Below, in pieces: positions 23,120 to 34,304 of a stretch of DNA of 64,000 bases. The DNA lies in assembly GCA_022701365.1 (NCBI GenBank), contig JAKUHH010000014.1, positions 124,451-188,450 on the forward strand, written 5' to 3'. Each line of letters starts with the position of its first letter. Positions within the stretch are counted from its first letter, which is position 1. The DNA comes from Mycocentrospora acerina (Eukaryota > Ascomycota > Dothideomycetes > Pleosporales). The translations under genes and the position numbers were made by a program. Below the pieces are notes generated by a model that saw nothing but the letters and a program-made list of their open reading frames with translations, was not told where the DNA came from and did not search any database.

Positions 23120-23858
23120 CCAAATAAAAATGATCCGCGCCTCAACATTGTATCTGGCATCGGCTTGCTCGCCGCCTGGCAAGAAGATCTTGAAAAAGAG
23201 CTAGAGGCTAAGATCCTAGATATTGGTCCAGTCATATATGTGTACCATCTCGTATACAAGGCCGGAAGTAATATGAATAAGGAATTGGAGGAAGCGGTCG
23301 ATATGTTCAAGAAGGCTGTGATTACGGTGGACAAGTTATGCCCCAATCTGGAATTCATAGTGTTGCAAATCAGAGTAAAGATATGTACGTGGCACTTTTC
23401 TTAAACTGGAAAAGGCTCAAACGCTGACTTTTAGCAGGTGACATTCATCTCTTCGCCAGCCTTCTCTAGTACAACGAACAGGAAAAAAGGAAGGTGCCCA
23501 GCCTGTTAGATTATTAGAATACCTGCGTGCTCCGTACAAGGAGTCACTCCTACGCATCAAACCACCTCACGGCAATATTTTGTTCTAACATCCGCAAATG
23601 GACTTTATCGCCGAAAATGCCAAAGATAAGCAATGGTCCTGATGTAATACCCATCCGGACATGATCATTGGTTTCGTCCCCAACACCAATTTTTACTCCC
23701 TTGCAACGTCTCTTACCGTGTACTTGGCATTATAGAAATATATCGAAGGTAAAAGAGGGTAATGCCCGTTTCCCGGAGCGGACAAGAGTTGGATTGCTCT
23801 ATGCCACGATTCAAGCAGTAACATGATTGCGCTGCAAACCATCCACCTCTCGCTCTCT

Positions 23859-23897
<39 letters not shown>

Positions 23898-24249
23898 GAA
23901 AAGGGCAGTGTATACAATACTGCTGATGCTAAAGAACTATTTTCGTGGTCGAGGAAATGGCCAGTCTTGTGTGCGGAGTTTGGACTTGAGGGTACAGCGC
24001 CAACAGAAAATCCAAAAGAGATCAGACAGTACATTAAAGACAACGTTGATGTGTGGTATTGATTAAGAAAAGTTACGGCTTACAGCCAGATCATGCAGAT
24101 TCGAATATTTCGTACTGAGCAAATTCGAATTTGATAGGCCTATTGACATGACAAAAATATATAACACACGCTTTGCCGAGTAGAGAGATACGAATCAGGC
24201 GTGGGGTGGTATCTTTGACAAAATAAGGGAGGCTAAGATTGTCCTGTAA
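23120..24249 (+). pseudogene. Decayed PRISE-like short-chain dehydrogenase/reductase gene
   Basis: Plus-strand pieces in different frames match the fungal SDR family related to progesterone 5-beta-reductase/iridoid synthase. 23120-23385 has DPRLNIVSGIGLLA, VIYVYHLVYKAG and LCPNLEFIVLQ. About 23590-23830 has MDFIAENAKDKQWS, then HPDMIIGFVPNTNFYSLA and ADKSWIAL. 23830-24065 has EKGSVYNTADAKELFSW and WPVLCAEFGLEGTAP. 24125-24249 has EFDRPIDMTKIYNTRFAE, an in-frame TAG, and the family's usual C-terminal ending FDKIREAKIVL with a stop at 24247. At least one frameshift (near 23640) and internal stops break it. The N-terminal Rossmann part is not recognisable. A run of 13 ACA codons (23859-23897) is inserted between conserved blocks. 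Confidence 0.8.
23859..23897 (+). repeat. ACA trinucleotide repeat inside the SDR pseudogene
   Basis: Thirteen consecutive ACA triplets, read as polythreonine in the pseudogene frame. They lie where homologous proteins have a short loop, so this is an expansion within the relic. Confidence 0.9.
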
Positions 24250-25176
24250 ACGAAACTCAAGACTAGATCCACTTTGTAGAAATGAAAAGATGGGCCTTTG
24301 ATAATTTGTCATGACCGGAGCTAAAGGTGACCGTAGACGATCTAGGCTATTAAAAAGAACCTCGAGTGACATTGTACTGCATATTAGAGCCAGTAAAAAA
24401 AGAAAGCTTTGAAGCTTCTTAGTGTAACCTTAGGGTCAAGAGTTCCAATCAAGAATACGGCGATACGGCCATACCCGCATTCAACAATGCAACTTATCAC
24501 GTGTCTCAAACTACATCACAGATGGCCTGTACACCTACAAGGCAATGATATGGTGAAAATTTTTGTATTTTTTGGCGCTTGATATTTACTCACACAATCG
24601 ATAAGGTGCGCAAGAATACACAATTTATGGTTCCCATGTTTGTAGCATTGCTAAGGTTTTGTTGTTGATTGTAAACTAGAGTGCATTTGAGCACACCTCG
24701 GCCTTCCATACATTTTCAAGATGAGTCACGCAGTAGCGTATGGTTTTGTACAGTTGTTTAATACAGATAGATTGTGAGGTACGATGTGACCTGTCCCGAA
24801 TTATGAACCGGCACTAAAAACCCGTTGTCACGCTACCATTCTCTAGCCATATATTAACAAGTAGTGCACAGGGGTTATAATTTCAGTTTTGAGAATCCAT
24901 GCTAGCAGATCCTGATGAGTGACGGACTCTATCTTTTTATGCGTGGTTTTACGTTGATTTTTATGCTCGTCGTGGAGGAATCCTAAACGTCATAGTGTTC
25001 CGCGAATCATCATATGAAGGTTACAATCATGAACTCTTGGCTCAGCCACGCTTGGATGACAGGACGTGGAGTGCTTTAACTCCGTGCTGCACTCACCGCA
25101 CATTTCAACACTCAAGACTATATAAGTTGAGTAGCATATGCTGTGATTATCACGCTGTCTTGCGTAACCTTTTGTC
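24250..25176. other. AT-rich intergenic with TATA box before the HET gene
   Basis: No gene seen in about 0.9 kb. A CTATATAAG element at 25118-25126 lies about 50 bp before the HET-protein ATG and is a plausible core promoter. Confidence 0.55.
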
Positions 25177-26768
25177 ATGAACAATCCTTATTCGTACGCG
25201 CCGCTCAGATTCGGGGAGCCAGACTTCAGGCTTGTTCAACTGCAGCCTAGTGTGGACGGAAACAATATCAGATGCAGCCTACTATCGTACTCTTTCGACT
25301 ATGGATATCCAGCGTATATTGCGCTGTCATATACGTGGGGCGACAAAGAGCGCTTTGCCGACATTGATCTCAACGGATGTCGCTTTCCAGTAGGCAGAAG
25401 CTTGTGGGCGTTCCTCCAGCATGCTCGACTACAGGGTGAATACACGGGGGGTTTCTTCTGGATTGACGCCATCTGCATTAATCAGCTTGAGAATACGGAA
25501 CGAAATCATCAAGTACGAATGATGCGACAAATATACTGCAATTCTCGGTCGGTCTCGATATGGCTTGGAGAAGCCGATGATTTGAACTCTAGCAACACTG
25601 CATTACAATACCTTGCCGAACGACAGCACTTTGAGGATGGAGACGAAAACTTCAAGAAATTCTGGACTCAACGGCAGGCAACAGCTGTGCTAGCAATTTG
25701 CGACAGGAGTTACTGGAGGCGCATGTGGATTATTCAAGAGGTTATGCTCGCGAGAAGCATCACAGTTCACTGTGGCTCCTACAAAATCAGTTGGTTTGCA
25801 TTTGAGCGACTTGTTGACGACCTCCAGAGAATTTCAGACAAAGGACGGGAAAACCACACGCCTTTTGTTTCGGCTGTTCTTGCTAGCCCAGCTATCGCCA
25901 TTGTCAAAGCGAAATCTGACTGGAATGGCACTCTTCAACCTCTTACGACGTTACTACAAACATACCGAAACCATGAGGCAACAGAAATATTGGACAAAGT
26001 ATATGCTCTTCATGGCCTAGCGAACAATAGCGCAGATATCATCATCGATTACAACTTACCGGCCAAGGACCTCCTTATTCAGCTACTATATCATGCGTAT
26101 GCGTCTTGGAAGTTCTTGAGCGACAAGATAAAACTGAAGCAGGATATTTCTCGTTTTGGGAACATGATGAGAGAGATGTTGAAAGTGCAGTGGTTACAAG
26201 AAGAGCTGGACTGGCATATTTCGCAAGCTATGAGGTCGCTTATTAAAATGCCTGAATTCATTCCGATTCTTCCAGAGCAGGTCCTCATACATGGGCCGCC
26301 TAGCCCATTGATTCACATACCTCACAGCTACCCTGCAGCCGCCGAACCTACGCCAGTCTCCCCGTCCAATCGTCTTGAAAATGAAAAACCAAAATTGTGG
26401 CGGAAGACGGTGCAACCCTACCTCGAGGACACTGATACCACCAAAGTAGATCTGCCACCGCAACTTAGAGCAAGACTAGCGAAGAGTTCATCACGCAGGC
26501 AACTGAAGGGTTGGAGATGCGCTGATGAAGGTTGCCAGGCGGAGTATACTCGCGCCGACAATTTGATGTAAGCAATTCATGCCTATTTACTGAGCTACAC
26601 CTGACCGTCTCCAGTCGGCATCAAAGACTGCACCTTAAAAAGATCGAGCCGTCTCTCCAGTGCACCACGTGTAAGGAGGGACATTTGTCCTCGAAAAATC
26701 TCATCAGACATCAACACGAACATATCATATGGAGTTCGCGCCGCAAAGAAGTTTTCAATGCGACTTGA
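25177..26768 (+). CDS. HET-domain protein with C-terminal tandem C2H2 zinc fingers
   Basis: Exons 25177-26567 and 26615-26768 with a 47-bp intron (GTAAGC...CCAG, CTGAC branch) give 514 residues. The N-terminus is a HET domain, the module of vegetative incompatibility proteins: YIALSYTWGD (about 48-57), FFWIDAICINQLE (about 94-106), the WLGEA block and SYWRRMWIIQEV (about 178-189). Family members trigger regulated cell death or immune-like responses. Residues about 370-445 are Pro/Ser-rich linker. The C-terminus has two C2H2 fingers: C448-x4-C453-x12-H466-x3-H470 and C480-x2-C483-x12-H496-x3-H500. The intron falls inside the first finger and its removal creates the finger, supporting the splice. 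Zinc fingers on a HET protein suggest nucleic-acid or protein targeting; this is inference. It sits beside an AT-rich patch. Confidence 0.88.
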
Positions 26769-27655
26769 TCGGACACATGGGACGATGGATCAAGGAGGTA
26801 CAATACTGGAAGAGTCAACAATGTTCTGATGCCACAAGGGCCAAGTCAAGATGGATGAACACCAGTAATACTTTAGACCAAGCGACACATGCTGCAAACG
26901 AGGAAAAAAAGAACATCGTCATCCAGGAACCGCTCGGTAGTCTTGTCGATGCTGGCGCGAAACCGAAACCTAAACCTTGTGCAATGTGGGCGTTTCCTAA
27001 AGAGGCATGGCGGAGCCTCGATAGAGACGACGGATGGAAGGGCCCTCCCTAGCTTGTAGACAGCTTGAGCGATTTTAGACCACCGGATTAGCATTCGACC
27101 AGCCCCGAAAAGGTCAAAGCTATGAGCGATGGCAGCGCGGCATATCGAACGCGGCATATCGAGAGGCGTTGGTGCCGCACGTTGGGTGATGCGGAGGATC
27201 TGATCGATTCTTGGCCGCGAAACCACCCCGTCAATGCACGCCATACTGCTTCCGGGATAATCCGCGGCGACAGCAGGTCAGGGCAGTCGTGGCGCGCCGG
27301 AGAGGTCACGTACCGCGGAACCCGTACTTGCCTTCACGCACTCCAACTCGACCCATCAAGGCTCCGCATTCCAGCAGCTGCCCATCCACTCATCGACGTC
27401 GCTTGTCGCCTCTTCACCGCCGGCCCGCGCTTGCCCCACTAGCCTCCTGTAACAGGCAACTGCGACCATTGTGACATCGTGGCTTCCTCACGCCTTCCCA
27501 AGCTCTTGCTCGCTGCGATTGCCTTGTTCATCTCCTTATCCGCCATTCTGGCTTCACTGCGACTGGGCGGCTTGCGCACTCCCTCGATTCTGTCCTTTAT
27601 CAAGCCCAGCCCGCTGCGGAACCCAGGCCAATACCGACCACTTACCAACTCCACC
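26769..27655. other. Intergenic, promoter of the M3 peptidase gene
   Basis: About 890 bp. A 107-codon frame starting at 26729 overlaps the HET gene end and runs to 27052, but has no recognisable domain. The last 200 bp form an open leader in frame with the downstream peptidase (separate entry). Confidence 0.45.
27479..27655 (+). other. Possible non-AUG N-terminal extension of the M3 peptidase
   Basis: The peptidase frame stays open upstream of its ATG back to a TAG at 27440-27442 and contains no ATG. A GTG at 27479 has A at -3 and G at +4. The reading from it is basic then strongly hydrophobic (SSRLPKLLLAAIALFISLSA), like a signal anchor or mitochondrial presequence. An upstream exon could equally supply an ATG. 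This is a candidate for a second, differently targeted isoform and not a proven product. Confidence 0.35.
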
Positions 27656-29969
27656 ATGGCGCCCAAGCAGTACAGGACCCCGCCGCAGCTGCCGCCCAAG
27701 TTCACGGCAACCACGGACAGCTTGCTGGCTGACACGAAGAGAATCGTACGTGCTTGATAGAGAAGGCGATGGGGACCTGGAGCTGCCAGCAGCCCCGCAA
27801 CCACGGACAGGACCTCTGCTGACAACGATTCTCCCAGATTGAGCAATCGCGAAAGGTCCAAGATGCCGTCGTCAAGGCCAACAAGCCCACCTTTGCTGAC
27901 GTCAACCTCCCCATGGCGAGGGACGACAACAAGATGGCTCTCGAAACGCACATTATTGGCTTCTACAACGCCGTCTCGACAAGCAAAGCACTACGCGATG
28001 CTTCGAGTGAGGCGGAGCAGCTGCTTGACGACTTTGGCATCGAGTCATCCATGCGCGAGGATGTCTTCAAGCTTGTCGATGATGTTTTGAAGAACAAGGA
28101 GCAGCTGGACCCCGAGTCGCAGCGCCTGCTCGAGAAAGACCACAAGGGCTTCATCCGCAATGGGTTGAGTCTGCCGGCGGGCGAGAAGCGAGATAGGTTC
28201 AAGGCCATTAAACTGCGCCTGAGCCAGATCAGCATCGCCTTCTCCAAGAACCTCAACGAGGAGAGTGGTGGCATATGGTTTACGCTCGAGGAGCTGGAAG
28301 GCGTGCCAGAGGACGTCACGTCTGGCTTGGCCAAGGGCGAGGGCGAGAACGAGGGCAAGGTGCTGCTTACCTTCAAGTACCCTGATCTCTTCCCTACGCT
28401 CAAATATGCAACAAACGCCGAAACACGCAAGAGAGTCTTCCTCGAGAACGAGAACAAGTGCCCCGAGAACGTGGCCCTGTTTCGTGAGGCCATTCTCCTG
28501 CGTGACGAGGCCGCTCGCATCCTTGGCTACAAGAATCATGCCCAATTCAGGATTGAAGACAAGATGGCCAAGACAACCGAGACTGTCGACGACTTCCTGG
28601 GCGACCTGCGAAAGCGACTCGCACCTGGCGGCAAGACAGAGATTGAGAAGTTGTTGGAGCTGAAGAAGGCGGATACCAAGGAGCGTGGCTTGACCGGCGA
28701 GCTGGCAGACAATTACTACCTATGGGACCACAGGTACTACGATAGGCTGATGCTTGAGAAAGATTACCAGCTTGACCACCAGGTCATTGCTGAGTACTTT
28801 CCCCTCCAGACCTCAATCCAGGGCATGTTGAAGATCTTTGAGGATCTCTTTGGGCTGGTCTTTATTGAGATTGTGGGCGAAGAAGACCGTGCCGCGCTTG
28901 CAGAGGGCGGTAAGGGGTCGGATATTGTATGGCACGAGGAAGTCCAGATCTTCAGCGTCTGGGATGACGAGGGAGAAGGTTCTGGCTTCGTCGGATATCT
29001 TTACCTCGATCTTTTCCCGCGAGAGGGCAAGTACGGGCACGCCGCCAACTTCAACTTGCAGCCTGGCTTCATAGATGAGAACGGCAAGCGACGATACCCT
29101 GCCACAGCGTTGGTGTGCAACTTCCCCAAGCCAACAGCGAAGAAGCCGTCTCTCCTACCCCATGGAGAACTCACAACGCTCTTCCATGAACTTGGTCACG
29201 GCATCCATGACCTCGTTTCCCGTACAACATACTCTCGCTTCCACGGTACCAACACGGTTCGCGATTTTGTTGAAGCACCATCCCAGATGTTGGAAAACTG
29301 GTGCTGGACCCCCTCTCAGCTTCGTGCGCTGTCACACCACTACTCCTACCTTTCCCCAGAGTACAAAGCCGCGTACCTCGAATCTGCTGGCTCAGACAAG
29401 ACAGAGCCGTCAAAACAAATCCCCGACTCCTTGATTTCCAGCCTGATCAGCACAAAGCACGTCAATGACGCACTGTTCAATTTGAGGCAACTACACTTTG
29501 GTACCTTTGATATGACGGTCCATGAGCCAGAGAGCCACGAGGCAATCGAGAAGCTGGACATTACTGAAACATACAACAAGCTACGACACGAAATCTCTCA
29601 GCTCTCTGGCCTCGAGGCTCTTAGCGGAGAGAAGAGTGGTGACTGGCACTGGGGCAATGGTCAGGCTACCTTTGGTCACTTGATCGGCGGATATGATGCT
29701 GGGTATGTTTAATGCTCGATTTCAATGTCTGTCAACATGCTAACTGATCATGTAGTTACTATGGTTACCTCTCGTCGCAGGTCTATTCCACCGATATGTT
29801 TTATACTGCCTTCAAGAGTGATCCTATGAACGCCAAAGAAGGACGTCGCTACCGCCATACTGTCCTCGAGCGCGGCGGCTCAAAGGAAGAAATGGACATC
29901 CTAGTGGAGTTCCTCGGTCGCAAACCTGAGACTGAGAGCTTCTATAAGGAGCTTGGCATCACTAAATGA
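27656..29969 (+). CDS. M3-family metallo-oligopeptidase (thimet oligopeptidase/saccharolysin-like)
   Basis: Zinc peptidase that degrades short peptides, normally cytosolic or mitochondrial intermembrane. Exons 27656-27745, 27838-29702 and 29756-29969 give 722 residues, close to yeast Prd1 (saccharolysin). The start chosen is the ATG in CACCATGGC context. The first splice joins DTKRI to IEQSRKVQ in phase 0; the second restores GGYDAGYYGYLSSQVY, a block conserved near the active site of M3 enzymes. The catalytic motif is FHELGHGIHD with zinc ligands H480 and H484 and catalytic E481; the third ligand is the Glu in DFVEAPSQMLENW. No ATG-initiated signal peptide is present, but see the upstream in-frame extension. 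Confidence 0.93.
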
Positions 29970-30540
29970 AGCAAAAATGCTGAGATTTTCATGTCGAGTC
30001 GGTAGCATTAGTCGACGACTGACTAGTGTTTGAAGATGCGATATAGCAGTTGGAGACAGCTCTTGGAGGGGCCAAACAGACATCAAGATCCGAGTACGAA
30101 CATACGGAGAGACAGTCTGGGCAGGCAAGAAGGAAAACCCTCGGAGCTTAGCGGACATTGTGACTACTTTGCAGCGAGCGTATCTACTTTAGGCAATACA
30201 TTCAAGAATTGATATGTACTTTTTTTGACATTCACATGCTTGTCGCTATATTGAGGACTTGGCCGTGATGGAAATGCAGAAGAATGAGGATTGCTCGTTT
30301 TAAGAACCATGCTGCTTACTACTTCTTCAGCACTGCAGAACAGGTCTTTTACAAGATTAGACAGACTTTTTTGTGTGATCCTGCATTTCTATAGGTGGGC
30401 GTAATGGCACAAGTGACGTTGGTTGAATTAGTTTGAATAGGCGTTGTTTGTTTTCACGTCAAAAAATAAAAGCACAAACAGTGAAGGGAAATCGCAACGC
30501 ATTTAAAATAATCTCGCGCAAGACATCAATCATAGCCAGC
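29970..30540. terminator. Convergent 3' intergenic region
   Basis: About 570 bp between the stop codons of the M3 peptidase (+) and N-acetylglutamate synthase (-). AT-rich and without a supported gene; it should hold both polyadenylation regions. Confidence 0.5.
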
Positions 30541-32749
30541 CTAACTCGATTTCTTTCCGTCGGCCCAACTCGGCTCAATCGCACTGCAAACATCGATGTA
30601 AGCATCCCACCTCCTCAGTCCAGTCTTTTCGCTCTTATCCTGCCACTTTTCAGTCACACCCTCCGTCGTCCAAAACATTGTCCACTGGTCGCCCGGGAGA
30701 TTCCACATCCCCGTCGATCGCTCCTGATACCACTTGTTGACGGGGTTGCTCGTCCTGCTGCGCCAGACGACGCCGCCGGGGAAGCATGTTCTGGTTAGTG
30801 CGGCCCAGACAATGTCTGACACGCCGCCCGAGCCCTGGGAGGATGTGAGGACGGCGAATTTGTCGAGGTAAGGGACCCAGTATGGGGAGTCTGGCGAGTC
30901 GACGGCGGGGTAGGAAGAGATGCTTAGTGTTGAGGGGGATTCCCATGTGCATATTGCGGCTCCTTCGTAGTCGCCTGCGATGATGACGCCAGCGACGCGG
31001 CCACGAATCCGTTCAAGATAGTCCTTTGGATCGAGCTTTCGGCGGAAAGAGTCGTCGATTAAAGCGACTAGTTTCGGGAAGTTGATGCGAGGGTCTTGAG
31101 CGAGCTCAATGCTAGGGTTGGATGCAGATGGTGGCTGCCATGGTCCAGAGACACGCGGATCAGGGACCATTGTGAGCGGTATGCCTTTCTTGACAAAGGT
31201 TGGTGGGTTTGGGGTTGCAGAGCCAAGATATCTTGTTGCACGCGAAGTAGGGAGCGAGGATGATATCATTGGCTTGTCTGTAATGAGGTTGTGGATGAGT
31301 GGATTTTTGGAAGGCTTCGACTGCGCCTGTTCAGAAAGGGCTTGTGAGGCGGATTCTACCGGTGTTATGATTAGGGCTGAAGAGGATGGAGGTAGCAGCT
31401 TTAGCGCTTGCTGTACGACATCGAGGTTCTTTGAGTGACGTATGGGTGCTGTCTCGTTGAGCAGCTGTCGCGACGAATGTGGTAGAGGTGCAATTTCGTC
31501 CTCTACGAACTGTGACAATGGGTTGCCACTACCCAACGAAAAAGATTCTTTACCCCTGGCCTCACTCTGTGCTGCTATGGACAGTTGTTGCAGTTCCTTC
31601 TTGATATCGTCGTACTCTGCTTCAAGATTGACAAACACATGGGCGCCATCGGCTCTGTTCGATGAAGGTATGCCTCCCAGAGGATCGAGAATGATGATTC
31701 GGTCCAAGATTGGTCGGTCCAGTATGTCGCTCTTAACAAACGGAATATCGCCACCATCATTGACTCTACTCGAAACTCCAGTAAAATCTCGAATCAGTGC
31801 TAGCAGCACATCATCAGCCTGGACTCTGACCTTCTTGAAATCTGTGTTGTACGCGAACGGCGGTATGACTGGGATAATGCCATCGTCGATAGGAGGGAAC
31901 AAAAGATATTCGTTTTGCACCTCAACACTACCTCGTACCTGTACAGTACTCGTGATGTTGTTGGGTATGTTTGAGAAGCTCAATGCTTGCTCGACCAACA
32001 AAGCGCCAGGTTCATTGTGGTCTTCCAACGCAGCTACCAGGCGCCTTGCTTGCTCCATGACCGTCTTATATATTGCGTCCTCGTCGATACCTTGAGACAT
32101 TCCATCTTCGTCGCAGTCTAGTACTACTGCAGTGCTCAGCCCCAACTGCGCCAACTGGCTCAACGTGAGTGCAATTCCCCCCAAGGTCTTATCGTCCAGC
32201 GATTGTGGCTGCCTCAGCTTGACCAGAGCCAGATGCAGCGGCTCATCTCTTTCTTCCTCCTCATACTCTTTTTCTGGTAAAGGCTCTCGTGTAAACACTG
32301 TTGGCTCATACAAGTTGCCCAAGTTCACACCAGACCTTGCCAACCCCCACTCATTGTGTACTACCTCGCCCACTTCCTGTTTGACTTTGGGTGTTGCTGG
32401 CACGTCTTGTTTCTTCGGGGTATCAAAGTGTTTGAAGAAGTTCCTGGCATCGCGCTTGCCAGGTGACTCTTTGAGCAGGCGGGTCAGCTGCTCACGTTCT
32501 GCGCGTTGGCGCTCTTTCGCTGAGCTTGATGATTTTCGCACATGCAGCGCTTTGGCTTGTGAGGTTGTCGAAAAATGCGCACTCGAAGTCTTCCCGTGAG
32601 GACTATTGGCGCTATCGAGTTTGGGGAGCTAGAAGCTCGTCAGCTCTCTATCGCTTCCGGATTAGATATTTGCATGTGAGTCAGTAGGTACGGACAGTCA
32701 GTGTCGCCCTCCCCAAGCCCCTCGCGGGGGCCTTGCAACAGGTGAACAT
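30541..32749 (-). CDS. ARG2: N-acetylglutamate synthase, mitochondrial
   Basis: Makes N-acetylglutamate from glutamate and acetyl-CoA, the first step of arginine synthesis, in mitochondria. The main exon (32628-30541) carries the SPGKRDARNFFKHF block, a long amino-acid-kinase-like middle region, and a C-terminal NAT domain with RIRGRVAGVIIAGDYEGAAI, YLDKFAVL and VWRSRTSNPVNKWYQER. This is the arrangement of fungal Arg2-type synthases. The long exon has no ATG at its start; its frame opens after a TAG that would serve as a 3' splice site. A short first exon (32749-32696, 18 codons from ATG) spliced over 67 bp would give 713 residues with a basic presequence-like start. Its donor (GTCCGT) is weak, so the first exon is tentative; the rest is firm. 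Confidence 0.88.
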
Positions 32750-33106
32750 GCTTCATGTCACCGTCCAGCTACTGAACACATTGCAATATAAGAAGTCGAG
32801 CGGGGAAATTACAATTGTGCGGTGTATAACAAAAGGCGCACATGCTCTCTGTTGTAGCTTGGACAATGTCCACTATCGATAAGTTGCGTCACTGCCGACT
32901 TCGGCCCGGCCCATAACTCCGCTGGTGAGTGGGCGCGGAATTTGATGACATAGCATGACACTGTGGAGGGATGAGTAGGTATCTGAGGCATATACACATT
33001 GAGGGGTAGAGGAATTTATAAACTTCCAACCAAAACCCTGCACTCCTTTTCTCAAACACAACCACAACACAGCAGGGCCAAGAAATAAGCAATCATCCTA
33101 CTCAAC
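32750..33106. promoter_or_regulatory. Divergent promoter between ARG2 and the dehydrogenase gene
   Basis: A 357-bp interval between two divergent starts. A TATAAA-like element (32826-32832 region, TGTATAAC) and CA/CT-rich stretches near 33055-33100 precede the plus-strand gene. The exact ARG2 start, and so the left boundary, is uncertain. Confidence 0.45.
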
Positions 33107-34304
33107 ATGGCCCCACAACTTGCTTGGATTGGCCTCGGTAACATGGGCAGGGTGTGTATAGCCGACCATTCCTCCTTCTCCAGCCAAGTTTTCATATTGA
33201 CCCTCTCTAGGGCATGTGCAGAAATCTTGTAGAGAAAGGAAACCTCGATAAGCCATTGATTCTTTATAACCGCACAAAGAAACGCTCTGACGACCTTTCC
33301 GCCGAAATTGGCTCTGACAAGACAAAAGTGGTCACTGAAATCCGCGATGCCGTAAAGGACAGCGATATCATTCTCATATGCCTTGGAGATGACGATGCGG
33401 TTAATACTTCAGTAGATGTAATCCTGAAAGAAAATGTGAAAGGAAAGTTGATTGTCGACTGCAGCACTGTGCACCCCGACACCACCAATGCACTAGAGAA
33501 GCGCATCACAGAAGCGGGGGCAGAATTTGTAGGAGCACCAGGTGCGTACAGTATCATCATTTGGAACTTCTTTGCAACCCCAAATGAATATTACAAGGCA
33601 TTGGGTGTGTCTTGTGGTTCCTGGATCAGAGCGTCAGACGCATTGATACTACTTTAGGCACATCTGACAAGCAAATGATTACCTACTTACCCTTCCAGTC
33701 TTTGGCGCCCCACCCATGGCTGATAACGGTCAACTTGTCTGTGTGATGGCGGGATCGAAGTCCGCAGTCGACAGGTACAAGCCATACACTAAGGGCGTAA
33801 TGGGACGCGCGTAAGTTATCCTTTGATCGTATCACTCGTGCAGCTCAGTCCACTGACGAGGACATTAGAGACATCGACTATTCCGGACAGCCTGCAGGAA
33901 ACGCCACTCTCCTCAAAATCATCGGTAACACCTTCATCCTAAACATGGTCGAGCAGCTCTCTGCTGGCCACGTCCTTGCCGAGAAAACCAGACTCGGAAC
34001 AGATAACCTACACCAATTCATCACTGCCATGTTTCCCGGACCGTACTCAGCCTACAGCCAACGTATGATCGAGGGTGATTATTACCAGCGAGAAGAGCCA
34101 CTCTTTCACGTCGATCTTGCGCGCAAAGATGCCAGGCATGCCATGGCCCTTGCAAAGAGCAGTGGTAGTTCTGTACCGATGTTGGAGGTAGCAGATAAGC
34201 ATCTGGTTGCAGTGAAGGAGCATCTAGGTGACAAGGGAGATATCCCAAGTATTTACGGCGCAGTGAGAAAGGAGAGTGGATTGAAGTTTGAGAACAAAGA
34301 GTGA
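33107..34304 (+). CDS. Beta-hydroxyacid dehydrogenase family protein (HIBADH/6PGDH-like)
   Basis: Four exons, about 33107-33151, 33211-33541, 33700-33810 and 33869-34304, give 307 residues; the start of exon 3 is uncertain by 1-2 bases. The splices restore AWIGLGNMGRGMCRNL, a GxGxxG NAD(P)-binding Rossmann motif, then EFVGAPVFGAPPMAD and GVMGRADIDYSG. This is the two-domain layout of 3-hydroxyisobutyrate dehydrogenase relatives. A lysine catalytic in the family should lie in the helix LLKIIGNTFI (expected GxxxKxxxN pattern: GNATLLKIIGN is present). The substrate cannot be told; such fungal proteins reduce or oxidise small beta-hydroxyacids. Confidence 0.88.

Noticed and set aside
26729..27052. 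107-codon frame overlapping the end of the HET gene
   Set aside because: No recognisable domain; the HET frame closes naturally after its second zinc finger. A further exon in this frame cannot be excluded, but nothing supports it.
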